From the NCBI RefSeq assembly GCF_022539665.2, contig NC_081339.1:1984001-2048000 (forward strand): DNA of 64,000 nt, read 5' to 3'. This document shows positions 12,409 through 22,240 of this stretch, piece after piece (position 1 is the first letter of the stretch; each line of letters begins with the position of its first letter). The notes beneath the pieces are model-generated. The model was given only the letters and a program-made list of their open reading frames with translations, searched no databases and had not been told where the DNA came from. The position numbers were made by a program, and so were the translations under genes. The DNA is from Daphnia carinata (lineage: Eukaryota; Arthropoda; Branchiopoda; Diplostraca; Daphniidae).

Positions 12409-14019
12409 TTACAGAAGGCCATGTTTAATTAGTAGGTTAAAGATAGATTGATCGGATACGGACGGGGAGTAGTTACAGGAAGTGCGGAACTCATTAAATA
12501 GGAGGAAGGTGTTGCAAAGTGGCATCGCTGGAAGTGCAGGATAGTTCACTGGTGCAGGTGTAGGTGCCCCAGATGCAGGATAGCCCATTGCAGCAGGTGC
12601 CGTAGAGGCCAACGGTGCAGCAATGCTCGTGGATGCGAGCATAAATGCCGGTGGTAAGGAATAGCCCATCGGTGATGGTGTAGATGCAGAAGGTGCAAAG
12701 TAGCCGATTTGAAAAGGTGTAGCCATAGAAGGTGTAGCGTAACTCATCGGTGCGGATGGGAGTGACAAAGGAATCGATCATCGGGGCAGACGCTGGAGCA
12801 GGAGCTGCGGTGTAACCCATTGGCATTTGCATAGTTGTTGGAGGTGAAGGATAACTCATCGCTGCCGGTGAACTCATAGTGGACATAGTGGATGGAGTTG
12901 CAAGATAGCCCATTGGTGCAGCAGCCATAACTGGGGTTGAAGGATAGACTGCGGGTGCTGCCGTAGTTGATGGAAGTGCAGCATACCCCATCGGTGTGGG
13001 TGTGGCTGCCGAAGGTGTGGGATAGCCTGCTGTTGCCGATATAGTTACAGGTGGAGCAGAATAGCTCATCGATAAAGGTGAAAATGCCATAGGTGCAGCC
13101 GGAAGTGTCATTGGTGCGAGATTACCCATAGTTACGGGTGCTGACGGTGCTGCAGGATATACGTTTGGTGCTGGTGTAGATGCTGAAATTGTAGGATAGC
13201 CCATTGGAGCGGGTGAAGGTAAGGAAGGTGCTCATGAAGGTAGCGAAGGTGCAGTTTAGGACATAGGTGCCGGAGTAGGGAGTTGAGCCATAGAATAGTT
13301 CATGGTAGCCGGAGTGGCATAGCTGGTTGTGACCGGGGAAGGAGGTGCGGGAGTGGTATAGCTCATCGTACCAGCAACATTGTAGCTTGTTGGCGTACTG
13401 GAAGTAGGTTAACTCATCGGCACAGGGGCAGGTGTGGCAGCAGTGGAATACAATGGCATTGCAGGAACAGGTGCCATAGGAGCGGGGTAAGCCATGGTTC
13501 CTGCAGCGCGGTAGGTCATCAACGGCGAAGAAGATGCTGGGGAACCCATCAGAGCGGCAGCAGCATTCGCTACGGTACCAAATGCCTGGAGTGGAACTGT
13601 TTTTGGAATTCATATTGCGAATCACAAAATAAGACGTTCGTTTTAAAATCATTAAGCTTGGGAGGGAATGGCTAGATGAGCCATTTGTATAAACGGTGAG
13701 AAATGATACCTTGAGGATTGCAATTGCCGAGCATGGCGCATACCTGGCTTGGTTGAGGAAGCATTGTTTGTCTACCCCTTGTGTCTTCAGCAATGTTGAG
13801 GCGAGAAACAGGCGAGTTTTCTTCTCCCAGTGTTTCCGTTTGAGGAACAAAACTATCATGACCAGTTTCTTTGAGCTGAGCTCGAACTGAACACAAGAAA
13901 AGAAAAGAAAAGAGAAAAAAATTACTGGGAATATCTAAAAGAGAACATCAATGCAATTACTGAAAATTACATTTAAATTCACATCAAATAAGAAAATTAA
14001 ATTACGTTAGTTGTTTCAT
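12409..14019 (-). pseudogene. Ala/Pro/Met/Tyr-rich repetitive protein, decayed
   Basis: A minus-strand gene with first exon 14019-14006 (MKQL), a possible signal exon near 13965-13930, exon 13886-13710 and a repeat exon from 13596 down to about 12409; the 13710 and 13596 junction agrees in phase. The repeat region has degenerate ~15-codon units built round M-[GS]-Y-P/S, PAP and STP, typical of extracellular structural proteins (cuticle, egg shell or adhesive), though no exact family is recognised. It carries three in-frame stops (13411-13409, 13258-13256, 13234-13232) and a frameshift near 12775. The signal exon also looks shifted by one base. A TATA box and initiator remain upstream. Alternatively the breaks are assembly errors, but four or more in one gene favour a dying paralogue. 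Confidence 0.55.
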
Positions 14020-14070
14020 CCTGGAGAAGAGTTTGATTTTTTGATGTTCTGCTGTTGCTGAGCTAACTTG

Positions 14071-14108
14071 GTGAGTGATAGTAAAAATCAGACTACCAGG
14101 CATTTATA
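14071..14108 (-). promoter_or_regulatory. TATA box and initiator of the Ala/Pro/Met-rich gene
   Basis: On the minus strand TATAAATG at 14108-14101 is followed about 30 bp on by TATCACTCAC (14080-14071), the usual spacing for a TATA-initiator promoter. The short MKQL exon begins about 55 bp further on. Confidence 0.5.
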
Positions 14109-14349
14109 CACCTTCCAGAGCAAATGGTTCAAGCCCTGCCAAAGGTTCCAATAATTACCTCTAATCCATCGGAAGTAATAGCTGAAGTGTTCTAGAAAAT
14201 CACTTATGGATCTCTCTAGGCACTAGCGTGATCCTCTGAATGATGTCCCATGCAAACCCCAATAGCGCGAGGAGAATAATCACAATTCGCAGTGACTTCC
14301 CAAGTAATGAGTTCTTATTGCTGTTCATATTCCTATTATATTTATTCAT

Positions 14350-14380
14350 ATTCAACAAACGTGCGGCGCGTTTGTTGAAT
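14350..14380. repeat. Perfect hairpin, 12-bp arms
   Basis: ATTCAACAAACG at 14350-14361 and its exact reverse complement at 14369-14380 flank a 7-nt GC-rich loop (TGCGGCG). It lies upstream of the Ala/Pro/Met-rich gene promoter. Role unknown. Confidence 0.6.
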
Positions 14381-14504
14381 TAGATATGTCTTGTTGTTGC
14401 TGTTTGGGAAGGACATTTGATAGAGACGTTCGCAATGTAGGAGCAAACGTATCAACAAAAATTGAAATCTGCATGTATCAAGACAGATACATTTAACGTA
14501 CAAG

Positions 14505-14566
14505 ATCTTGGCGGATTGATAATGTCACTGCACTTTCAAATCGAATGTCCGTGTTCGATTCCCGCC
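14505..14566 (+). repeat. tRNA-like Pol III box A/B element (SINE-like)
   Basis: A box A-like TGGCGGATTGAT at 14509-14520 and a strong box B, GTTCGATTCCC, at 14553-14563 are about 40 bp apart, as in tRNA genes and tRNA-derived SINE heads. I cannot fold a full cloverleaf, so a tRNA relic or SINE head is more likely than a working tRNA. Confidence 0.35.
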
Positions 14567-14899
14567 CACTCCAGATGATCACGCTATCTATGTCGTGATC
14601 GCTGTGTTTAATCATCGTTCATATAAGTAAGGATAGCCGTGTGTGCGTGTGTGTTTAATGGGATTAGTGTTTCGTGTTGAAGACAAAAATAATATCGCTT
14701 TGAATGAAGAATGGTTTAGCAGATATTTAACGTTAAAAATTGTCCTGGGCAACACGACATTTTATTGCATGGACCATCTCGTTTGAATTCATGTCTTAAT
14801 TCGAGGACGACTGTGATAAACGGATAAATGTGGTAGATGAAATAACAACAGAAGCATCAACTATTAATATCATCTTTCACCATACAGCTCTTTACAAAA

Positions 14900-15250
14900 G
14901 CATAGCTAACTAAGAAGTTTTGGAGCTGCTTCAGTGTAGTAGCTCGGGGAAGATAGTATTTTGCAGCATCGGAGCAGCTGGGGGCAGCATACGTAGTGGT
15001 GTAGTATTCGGCCGCCCTTCTAGTGTAGTACTGTGGAGCTTCGCTTTGGTAGCAGCTCGGGGCTGAATAGTATTTGAGGGGCTCAGTGTTGTAGCTAGGG
15101 ACAGTATACATTTTAGTGTATTCCGTAAGTGGTGGTATAGTACTCAGCTTTCTTTGTATATTACTCCGGGGCTTTAGTTGTGTACTATTCAGCAGTCTTC
15201 GTGGTGTAGTATTGTGCAACCTCTGTGTAGTAAGGCACCTCAATACTACA
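14900..15250 (-). pseudogene. Tyr-rich repeat protein fragment (minus strand)
   Basis: Read on the minus strand, the region encodes YYT-, EAPQYY- and TTTYAAPS-type units like those of the gene at 20710-22002. Going 5' to 3' it meets two in-frame stops (TAG then TAA) followed by a frame change near 15120, so it is broken. It lies head to head with the plus-strand fragment at 15230-15582. Function of the family is unknown; repeats of this kind suggest an extracellular structural protein. Confidence 0.55.
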
Positions 15251-15582
15251 TTACAAAGGCTCCCGAGTACTAGGCTACACCACAACGTATGCTGCATCAA
15301 TTTATTACACTGAAGCTCCAGTATACTACACTACAACCTATGCCAGTCCTAGCTACTACACCAAGGCACAGAAGTACTATTCAGTTCCAAGCTACTACCA
15401 AACTGAAGCCTCAAAATACTGCACGACAAAAGCGCCACAGTACTACACTAACACATACACCGCTCCCAGTTACTACACCACCACATACGCCGTTCCCATT
15501 TACTACACCGAAGCTCCAGATTATTACACAACAACGTATGCAACTCGCAGCTATTATACTGAGCCACCAAAGAATTATTAGT
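15230..15582 (+). pseudogene. Tyr-rich repeat protein, 3' fragment
   Basis: An open stretch of about 110 codons made of TTTYA-, SYYTE- and APxYY-type units, ending in TAG around 15580-15582. It lacks a start, signal peptide and upstream exons, so it is the 3' end of a Tyr-rich gene. It matches the last part of the gene at 20710-22002, and the similarity continues past the stop for about 230 bp of 3' flank (to about 15815), so the two arose by genomic duplication. Confidence 0.55.
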
Positions 15583-15815
15583 TGTGAAAATTGCGTCGTC
15601 CATCAAGTTCAATGATGGGAGAATTAGATTTTGTTTTATTTCCAGTCTTCGTTCCAAGATGAATATTTCCCTGCCATGTATTTATGCCTTAACTAGTCTA
15701 AACGAATGTGGTTTATAAATCAAATGTTTAATACAGCTACGATGTCGTTATCGAATCTACTTGTTTTTATTCTTTATTACATAAAGCGGGTGAAGGCGAT
15801 TTCAATATGTGTTTG
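15583..15815 (+). other. Conserved 3' flank of Tyr-rich copy
   Basis: Alignable by eye with 22003-22240: shared TTGTGAAAATTGCG after the stop, AACTAGTC, and a shared CTTGTTTTTATTCTTTATTA block with ACATAAAG just after. Probably the 3' UTR. Confidence 0.45.
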
Positions 15816-16238
15816 TACAACAGTCAGCTAATGCTGATGCCTTTCATATCTGATTAGTTTAGGGATCTAAAAAAAAACAAAAAATTTATGTCTGTTATTG
15901 TTATTATCATATGATTTTGGAAGAGTTGTTTGATGGGGCGGGTGATGTTTTGCAGCTGATACCGGGCCAGTTGCTGCAAAACGAACAACACGCATCGAAA
16001 CTTATTAATCACTTATGACGCTAGTAGAGTAGCAAGAACCATAAATGACATAAACCGTCATAGGCACAACTACAGACATTGGCAAGAACACCTGTAATCA
16101 ATTCCATTTCAGTCTATTGCAAAGTTGAAGAAAGAAGCTGTAGCAAGCAAATACAAATTAATTTTAAATGAGCTGTATGTACGATTTTTACACAGAAATT
16201 TGAAAAAAAACGAGTGCAGAAAATGCCCGCCTTCATTT

Positions 16239-16994
16239 TTACAATTCGCCGTTCAAAGATTTGCTGTTGTACCAAGCAATTTCATAGCCCAATGAGTGTA
16301 TACCTGTCAAGCCGATCAGCTTGAACGTATCGGTGAACCAAGGATTCATCTTGGAATCGAAACGCACCATGTCCGCTTCCTCGAGTGAGCGAATGATACG
16401 GACACGATCGCGAATCCGCTTCAAAGAATCCAAAGGATCTAAATGTATCTCTACGGCCAGCTGACCAATTTTGTCCAACATTCCCCATTTGATTATCTGA
16501 GGAATGACTTCACATTCGTCTTTCTCGGTGTCTACTTTTAGGTAGTCTATGACCCTTTCACCATGTCGTTTCTTCAGCATATTGCAGATGGATGTGAGCG
16601 AGCGGAGTCGCCATCCTCTTTTGTTCTTCTAGGCTCGGCTATGGAGCCCGAGTTTCAGGAAATTAATGGCTGCACTGCCATCGCGATCGTTCGCCTTCAT
16701 TGGCGGATCGAAAGCGTAAACTTGACAGCCGTAGCGTTCAATATGAATGTTGAAAGACCATTCATTATTGATACCGAAGGTGTAAACCAGACATTCACTA
16801 GTAGGAGGTGCCACTTGCTGAGGGCTGAGACACACGGCTTTCTGGCCGTCTAGTCCCGATGGTTTGTGTTTCATGTGTCCGCCAAAATCGCTTACGAGAC
16901 CGTGTGGGTATCCATCAGTCATCATCAAGGAAAATGATATTCTCTCGATGAGTGTATACAAGGGATGTGCATTCCAGGGATATCGTGTTTGCAA
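16239..16994 (-). pseudogene. METTL24-like: METTL24-like methyltransferase with in-frame TAG
   Basis: Minus-strand frame resembling the METTL24 / Methyltransf_22 family of AdoMet-dependent methyltransferase-like proteins. Visible family features in order: FGG, a VCLSP block, CLVYTFGINNEWSF, YGCQVYAFDPP (the nucleotide-binding strand region), RLRSLTSI, VIDYLKVDTEKDE, and a C-terminal YEIAWYN before the stop. About 251 codons are present against roughly 370 in vertebrate METTL24, so the N-terminal exon(s) are missing or lie upstream. A TAG at 16631-16629 interrupts the frame after GLHSRA; the same frame continues for 17 codons to an ATG and on to the end with no shift, so this is a single nonsense change. 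A working gene would need readthrough; otherwise it is a young pseudogene or a base error. Confidence 0.6.
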
Positions 16995-17903
16995 CCCTCT
17001 AGCAAACTAGGTCAGTGGTTTTTCATTTATAACGGTTATCGGCCTGGACGAGGTCAAACAAGAAAGTTTGGTTAATGATTTCATGGAACTGTTAGATATA
17101 ATATTGGACTACCTATTCGATTCCATATACCGTTGCAATCAATTTTGTCTGATGGGTTTATTAAATATTTTTTCATTTCATTAGTTGAATGTTAAACAAT
17201 ATTTGTTATTTAATTATCACACGGTGTACAAAACAAACGGATGAAAAAACTTTCTCTATGTGAATGTCGTTGGTTTATTGTTTTCCTCTATTTTCGCTAT
17301 TGTGTTCATCGTCAATAGTCATTCATCAATTCATAGTCAATATCAATTGATATTGTTGTCTATTTTAGTCAGTGTTATACGAAATCTATGTGGAGACTCC
17401 AGATTTCAGAGGTCTTCACACAATCAAGCAACATAGGTTAGTCACTGAAGTCCTTGAACGTTACTACTTTTTGAGTTTCTTGCCAAGTTTGATGGCACAG
17501 TGCCATTGACAGTTTGACGAGCGTTACCTGGGCGACGGTGGTTGAATCACTACGTCCTACTTATTTCTAATCGAAACTGCCATGAACATTATAACAGAAG
17601 GAACTGATGGCAAATTGATCATCTTGCCTGTATAACTTTGTACCGTATGAGAAGAGTACCGTATGAGATATCATAAGCTTGTTTGTTGAATTTTTAACTT
17701 AATTGGATGCAGTAGATTTCGTTGTTATGTAAGACGGTTCCCTTATACTTTGTAATACAAAATTAGGAAAGACAAACAATATAAACGCCGTACCAGAGCC
17801 GATCGGTAGCACCACAGTTACAGGCCGTGGAGCGCTGTCTTTCGTGCATAGGTATCTGATTATACTATGCCAACTACATTGACGATCTTTTTCTGTCACG
17901 CAA

Positions 17904-18185
17904 GTGCCCTCAAGTCACACTTATTCACGTTGCCTCGAAGCAAAGCAAACAAACAATCCACAAGTCACGGACAATAAGAAAAAAAACAACCGGAAAAGCC
18001 AAAAGGCAAAAGAGACGACATCGAGTGCCCTAAAATGGGACCAGGAAACATTTCTTTCATACCTGAATCGCGACTTCCGTTACGCAACGCTAGTTAAACA
18101 TTATTTTCACGGCTTTATTTCTAATAGACGCCTTCGTGGTACACGTCACAAGGAAAATTTTTCAACAATAACGTTGGGTAACTGA
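17904..18185 (+). CDS. Hypothetical 93-aa ORF (copy 1)
   Basis: An ATG-initiated frame with a very basic middle (KKKNNRKSQKAKE) and no recognised domain. An identical frame lies at 31332-31613 in the other copy. Preservation says little because the duplication is so recent. It may be chance. Confidence 0.2.
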   Translation: MPSSHTYSRCLEAKQTNNPQVTDNKKKNNRKSQKAKETTSSALKWDQETFLSYLNRDFRYATLVKHYFHGFISNRRLRGTRHKENFSTITLGN

Positions 18186-18654
18186 CGTAATTCCTCACCG
18201 TATTCGAGAACACGTAGTTTCGTTATTGCTGATGAATTCACCATGAGCCGTAATTGACTTGAATTCACTACTTCCATTGCTAGAACTAAAGTCAAGGACT
18301 ATTACGGATTATGCATTTTCCCTGTACTCACCATTATGTTAAACTGTATCATTCTACAAGATTGAAATACGCCTGTCATTTTTTTGTGGGGCAGGCTTGA
18401 TGGATAAACTCTGCGTGCGTAATTGTCCTGTTAAGCAATCTGCTTTCTTTACACTATTAGATTTCATTTTCGGACAATCACCTGATGATGTTCTTGATCA
18501 ATCGCCAATTGAAAGGAGCGATCGAGAGACATGAAATAGTCATTAAAAATTAGTTGTGTAATGAGACATTCTTGTGCCGAAGGCAGCACTGCATGGCGGC
18601 ATCTTTTGTGTTCACTGATCGTGATTTAACAAACGAAATGTAATTTGCATTTTA

Positions 18655-19585
18655 CATTCGGCTTTTATAGTGAGGATTGCAAACTTATATTCACGTTTCA
18701 AAATGCAATAATGAAGCAGGTATTAATCAGCTAATTTTAATTAGTTGCATTTTTCTCCCTCTTAGTATGATTCAAAAAGCAGACTAGATGTCCTTATTAA
18801 AAATAAACCTAGGAGGATTACCTGAAGCAGGTAGTACCGACATGTCAACCACAGGACATTCGGCCCACATCACGGGTAATGAAGGGAGCAACCACGCGGA
18901 ATCTTATTGCGACGCGTGATATCCACCTAGGTCGTGGCCGGTATTCCCTGGCCACCCCAACGTAAAGTGTGAGTGGCATCCATTTTATACGGAACTATTC
19001 AGCTCAAAAATGGATGCTGCTAGAAGTGCAGATATTCATCGATTTTCTTGCTTTCATAATAATCTGAAACCATTTATCGAAAAAACAAATAATGAAATGT
19101 AGGGTTCGCATAAATTTTGTAAATATGAAATAACTCTTTTTCTCGTTAATTTGAAATAATGTATTTAATTAGTATATTATATGACGTAACAGTGTATTGT
19201 TTTAGGTGTACGGTTCAAGGTGGGCGGGGCTTATTTCAATGTAAGTGGAAGAACGGCAAGCCGTATTCCTTACATAAGCCTATGCTGAACATGTTCAGCG
19301 TTGCCAGTTGTGCTTAAGTAAAAATGTCAGCTTTTACAGTGAGGGCTGGAAACTTATATTCACTTTTCAAAGTGTAGACCGAATAATGAAGCAAGTAATA
19401 ATCAGCTAATTTTAATTTGTAAATTTTTTTTCCCTCTCAGTATGATTCAAAAGGCAGACCAGATGTCCTTATTCAAAATAAACCTAGGAGGATTATCTGA
19501 AGCAGGTAGTCCCGACCTGTCCACCATAGGGCATTCGATCCTCATCTCGGGTCATGGTGGGCACAACCACACGGAAGGGTGGTTT
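18655..19585. repeat. Internal ~270-bp repeat inside the duplicated segment
   Basis: 18655-18930 and 19325-19585 are diverged direct repeats sharing an ACTTATATTCAC block, ATCAGCTAATTTTAATT, and CCTAGGAGGATTA followed by CTGAAGCAGGTAGT. The same pair occurs in copy 2 (about 32080-32350 and 32755-33010). Confidence 0.65.
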
Positions 19586-19790
19586 TGGTGAGGACCTCTC
19601 CGATCAGCATGGCGACTGCAAACTGACCTGTATGGCCCCGTATAGCCATCACGAAAAGGATGCCTTCTTAAGTGATGATGCCAATCAATCGGTGGTAGTA
19701 CATGCACACACAGAACTATCACGGCTAACCCCAGAATTGCCAGGAAAATGGAACGTTGAGAAAAACGGCGAATGAGGAGCCATTCAATGT
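19552..19790 (-). CDS. Possible first exon of a type II membrane protein (copy 1)
   Basis: On the minus strand an ATG near 19790 opens a frame starting MRYLVDIEWLLIRRFSQR, followed by a ~20-residue hydrophobic helix and a short lumenal-looking tail, as in signal-anchored Golgi or ER enzymes. A possible donor (CCATACAG then GTCAGT) follows. The longer upstream open frame (to 20145) crosses low-complexity sequence and is probably not coding. In this copy METTL24-like sequence lies downstream on the same strand, so it could by chance act as its 5' exon, but no phase-matched joining exon was found. Confidence 0.3.
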
Positions 19791-20709
19791 CTACCAAGTA
19801 TCTCATAGTTTTCCCTTTTTTTGTGTGTTTTTCTTTTTCTTCCAAACTTAGATGCACAAAATATCTGCTTCTGCTCGGTGCAGCCACTTGTTCGTCAACT
19901 AACGTTGCAAACTTGGCTATGCAAGGTTCCATCGTCTGACCGTTTAAAATCAGAGGCGTAGCAACTCCTTTTTCGTTCAGCATTTTTGGGTGACATATGT
20001 TGAAACTGAGTTTAGTACAGAAAGAACAGGCTGGTTGCGAGATAATATATACTACATAGTACATAAAGCAGAGGAATTTTTTTTTATGGGCTGAACGTCC
20101 AAACTGGCTGCTATGGCTTGCCTCCCGCGTTGTTTTCCTGCCCAAATGCGTACGGCGTTCATCAATCTTTTTTTTTTTTTTTTTTGGCTTTGTTTAAATA
20201 CCACCACGTTTTTTGTGTTGTGCTTTAATAAATTGTTGTAAAAGGGGCAAAATAAACTTTAGATTTACTCCTATATTTGTATTTAGGTAATTTCACTTGT
20301 ACGTTTTTATTCACAAGAGAGAAAAAGAGAAAATTATGAAAAAATGATCAGCTAGTCGTCGTTTGCGGGATATGCAACAACCACAGCTCTGTCGACTAAG
20401 TGTAAAAAAAAGGAAAAATGAAAAAATCCGTTGATGGTTGTACCTCGTTTAAATGCGTTTGTGAAGCGCCTCCGTGGAACCTTGGCGCCCCCCCCCCCCT
20501 TGTCTTGGAAAGTATGTAGCTAAAGTTGTAACCATTCTTGACGGGGATTATCTTCCAATTTTACAATTACTTTTTAACGACGATTTTCTTCTTGTCTTCT
20601 CTCCTTTAGCCAGACAGTATGCAAACTTCCTACACCCTCCGTTTTTTTACGAAGAAACGGTATTATTCAGTAGAGTAAAGCGAACGAAAACAATAAATTA
20701 CTCAGTCCG

Positions 20710-22002
20710 GCACCTTACTACACCACGACGTATGCTGCGCGCAACTACTACAGCGCAAAGGACCCTGAGTACTACACAACAAAAAAAGCCGAGTAGTATT
20801 ATACAACAACATATGTTGCACCCAGCTACTACACCGAGCCTCCCCAGTATTACATGACTAAATCGCCGGGTTAATACACTACAGCTTCTTACTACACAAC
20901 TACATATGCCGCTCCGACGTACTCCACAACGACATACGCTACACCGAGCTACTATACTGAAGCTCCCCCTACATATTATGCTGCCCCCAGCTACACCACC
21001 ACTACAGTTGCCTACTACACGACAACTGAAGCAGCCAAACATTATGTAGCTCCAACTTACTGCACCAAAGCTGCCCCGTCTTACTACGCTGAGCCGACAT
21101 ACTACGCAGAAGCCCCGAAGCCCTACGCTGCCCCAAGTTACTACACTACGGCTGCCCCTTCGTACTACGTGGAACCTACCTACTACACCACAACTTATGC
21201 TGCCCCGTCGTACTACACCACAAAGGCTGCTGAATACTACACTACTACGTACGCTGCCCCAGCTTACTACACAGAGGTCCCCATGTATTACAAGACGGAG
21301 GCTCCACAATACTACACTACAAAAGCTCTTGAATACACCACAACCTATGCTGCACCAAGCTACTATGCAGAAACCGCGAGGTACTACACCGCCAGTTACG
21401 CCGCTCCTTCTTATTACACTGAGGCTCCGCAGTACTACACTGCAAAGGTTTCCGAGTACACAACAACGTATGCTTCGCCAAGTTACTATGCCGAACCTGC
21501 CAAGTACTATTCCACTACTTCTGCTGCTCCGGTTTACTACACCGAAGCTCCCCAATACTACAGCACAAAGACCGCTGAATACTACACTACTGTTGCTCCA
21601 GAGTATTACACCAAGAAAACTGAGTATTACACAAACACTTGCGCGGCTCCAGCTTACTACGCTGAGGCCACTACGTATTACAAGAGTGAGGCCACACAAT
21701 ACTACACTACGAAGGCTCCCGGGTACTACACCACAACGTATGCTGCACCAAGTTATTACACTGAAGCTCCGATATACTACCCAACAACCTATGCCACTTC
21801 TAGCTACTACACCGAGGCACAGAAGTATTATTCAGCTCCAAGCTACTAGCAGACTGAAACCTTCAAATACTACACCACAAAAGCGCCAGAGTACTACACT
21901 ACTATTTACTTCGCTCCCACTTACTACACCGAGGCGCCAGCTTATTACACAACAACGTACGCCACTCCCAGCTATTACACTGAGCGACCAAATTATTATT
22001 AA
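20710..22002 (+). pseudogene. Tyr-rich repetitive protein gene, 5'-truncated with stops
   Basis: About 430 codons in one frame of degenerate units such as YYTTTYAAPS, YYTEAPQYY and YYTTKAAE: a Tyr, Thr, Ala, Pro-rich repeat protein, probably extracellular and perhaps cross-linked through tyrosine (an inference; no exact family recognised). In-frame stops are TAG 20794-20796, TAA 20872-20874 and TAG 21847-21849 before the natural TAA at 22000-22002. No start codon, signal peptide or intron precedes it: the repeat begins abruptly at 20710, right after the 3.33-kb duplicated segment, so the 5' end was probably lost there. The 226-codon stretch 21169-21849 is uninterrupted. The opposite strand is also open over much of it because of the repeat composition. 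Confidence 0.6.
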
Positions 22003-22240
22003 TTGTGAAAATTGCGCTGTCCGTCATGCTCCATGACGGGCTGATTAGATTTTGTGTTATTATCTTCTGTCCTCGTTCCTAAATGAGTATTTCCCTTCCA
22101 TGTAGTTATGCATTAACTAGTCGTTATAATACGAATGTGCTTTCGAAATCAAATGTTGAATACAGCTATAATGCCGTTACCGAATCCACTTGTTTTTATT
22201 CTTTATTACATAAAGAACGAAGACGATTTCAATATGTTTT
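22003..22240 (+). other. Conserved 3' flank of Tyr-rich gene
   Basis: Matches 15583-15815 downstream of the other Tyr-rich copy, well beyond the stop codon; probably a shared 3' UTR. Confidence 0.45.

Larger units (their letters stand above)
17376..20708. repeat. 3.33-kb segmental duplication, copy 1
   Basis: Nearly identical to 30801-34129. By eye I find only a few substitutions (for example 19933 and near 20647), one 3-bp indel near 17502 and length differences in T and C runs, so it is very recent. The left end falls inside a BolA-like exon that is complete at the other copy, so this copy is the derived one on that side. The right end abuts the Tyr-rich repeat gene with no start exon between. 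No terminal inverted repeats or target-site duplication were seen, so it does not look like a simple transposon. Confidence 0.85.

Noticed and set aside
13283-13675. 130-codon plus-strand Gly/Arg/His-rich frame
   Set aside because: Antisense of the Ala/Pro/Met-rich repeat exon; the minus strand has splice sites and repeats with clear periodicity.
17376-20708. Duplicated segment as a DNA transposon or retrotransposon
   Set aside because: No terminal inverted or long terminal repeats, no transposase or polymerase frame, and no target-site duplication seen at the boundaries.
20698-21699. 333-codon minus-strand open frame rich in Val, Ser, Cys
   Set aside because: Antisense shadow of the Tyr-rich repeats; its composition follows from the repeat codons and it has no independent features.
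21197-22036. 279-codon Thr/Leu/Arg-rich plus-strand frame
   Set aside because: Alternate-frame shadow of the Tyr-rich repeat; the Tyr frame is conserved between copies.
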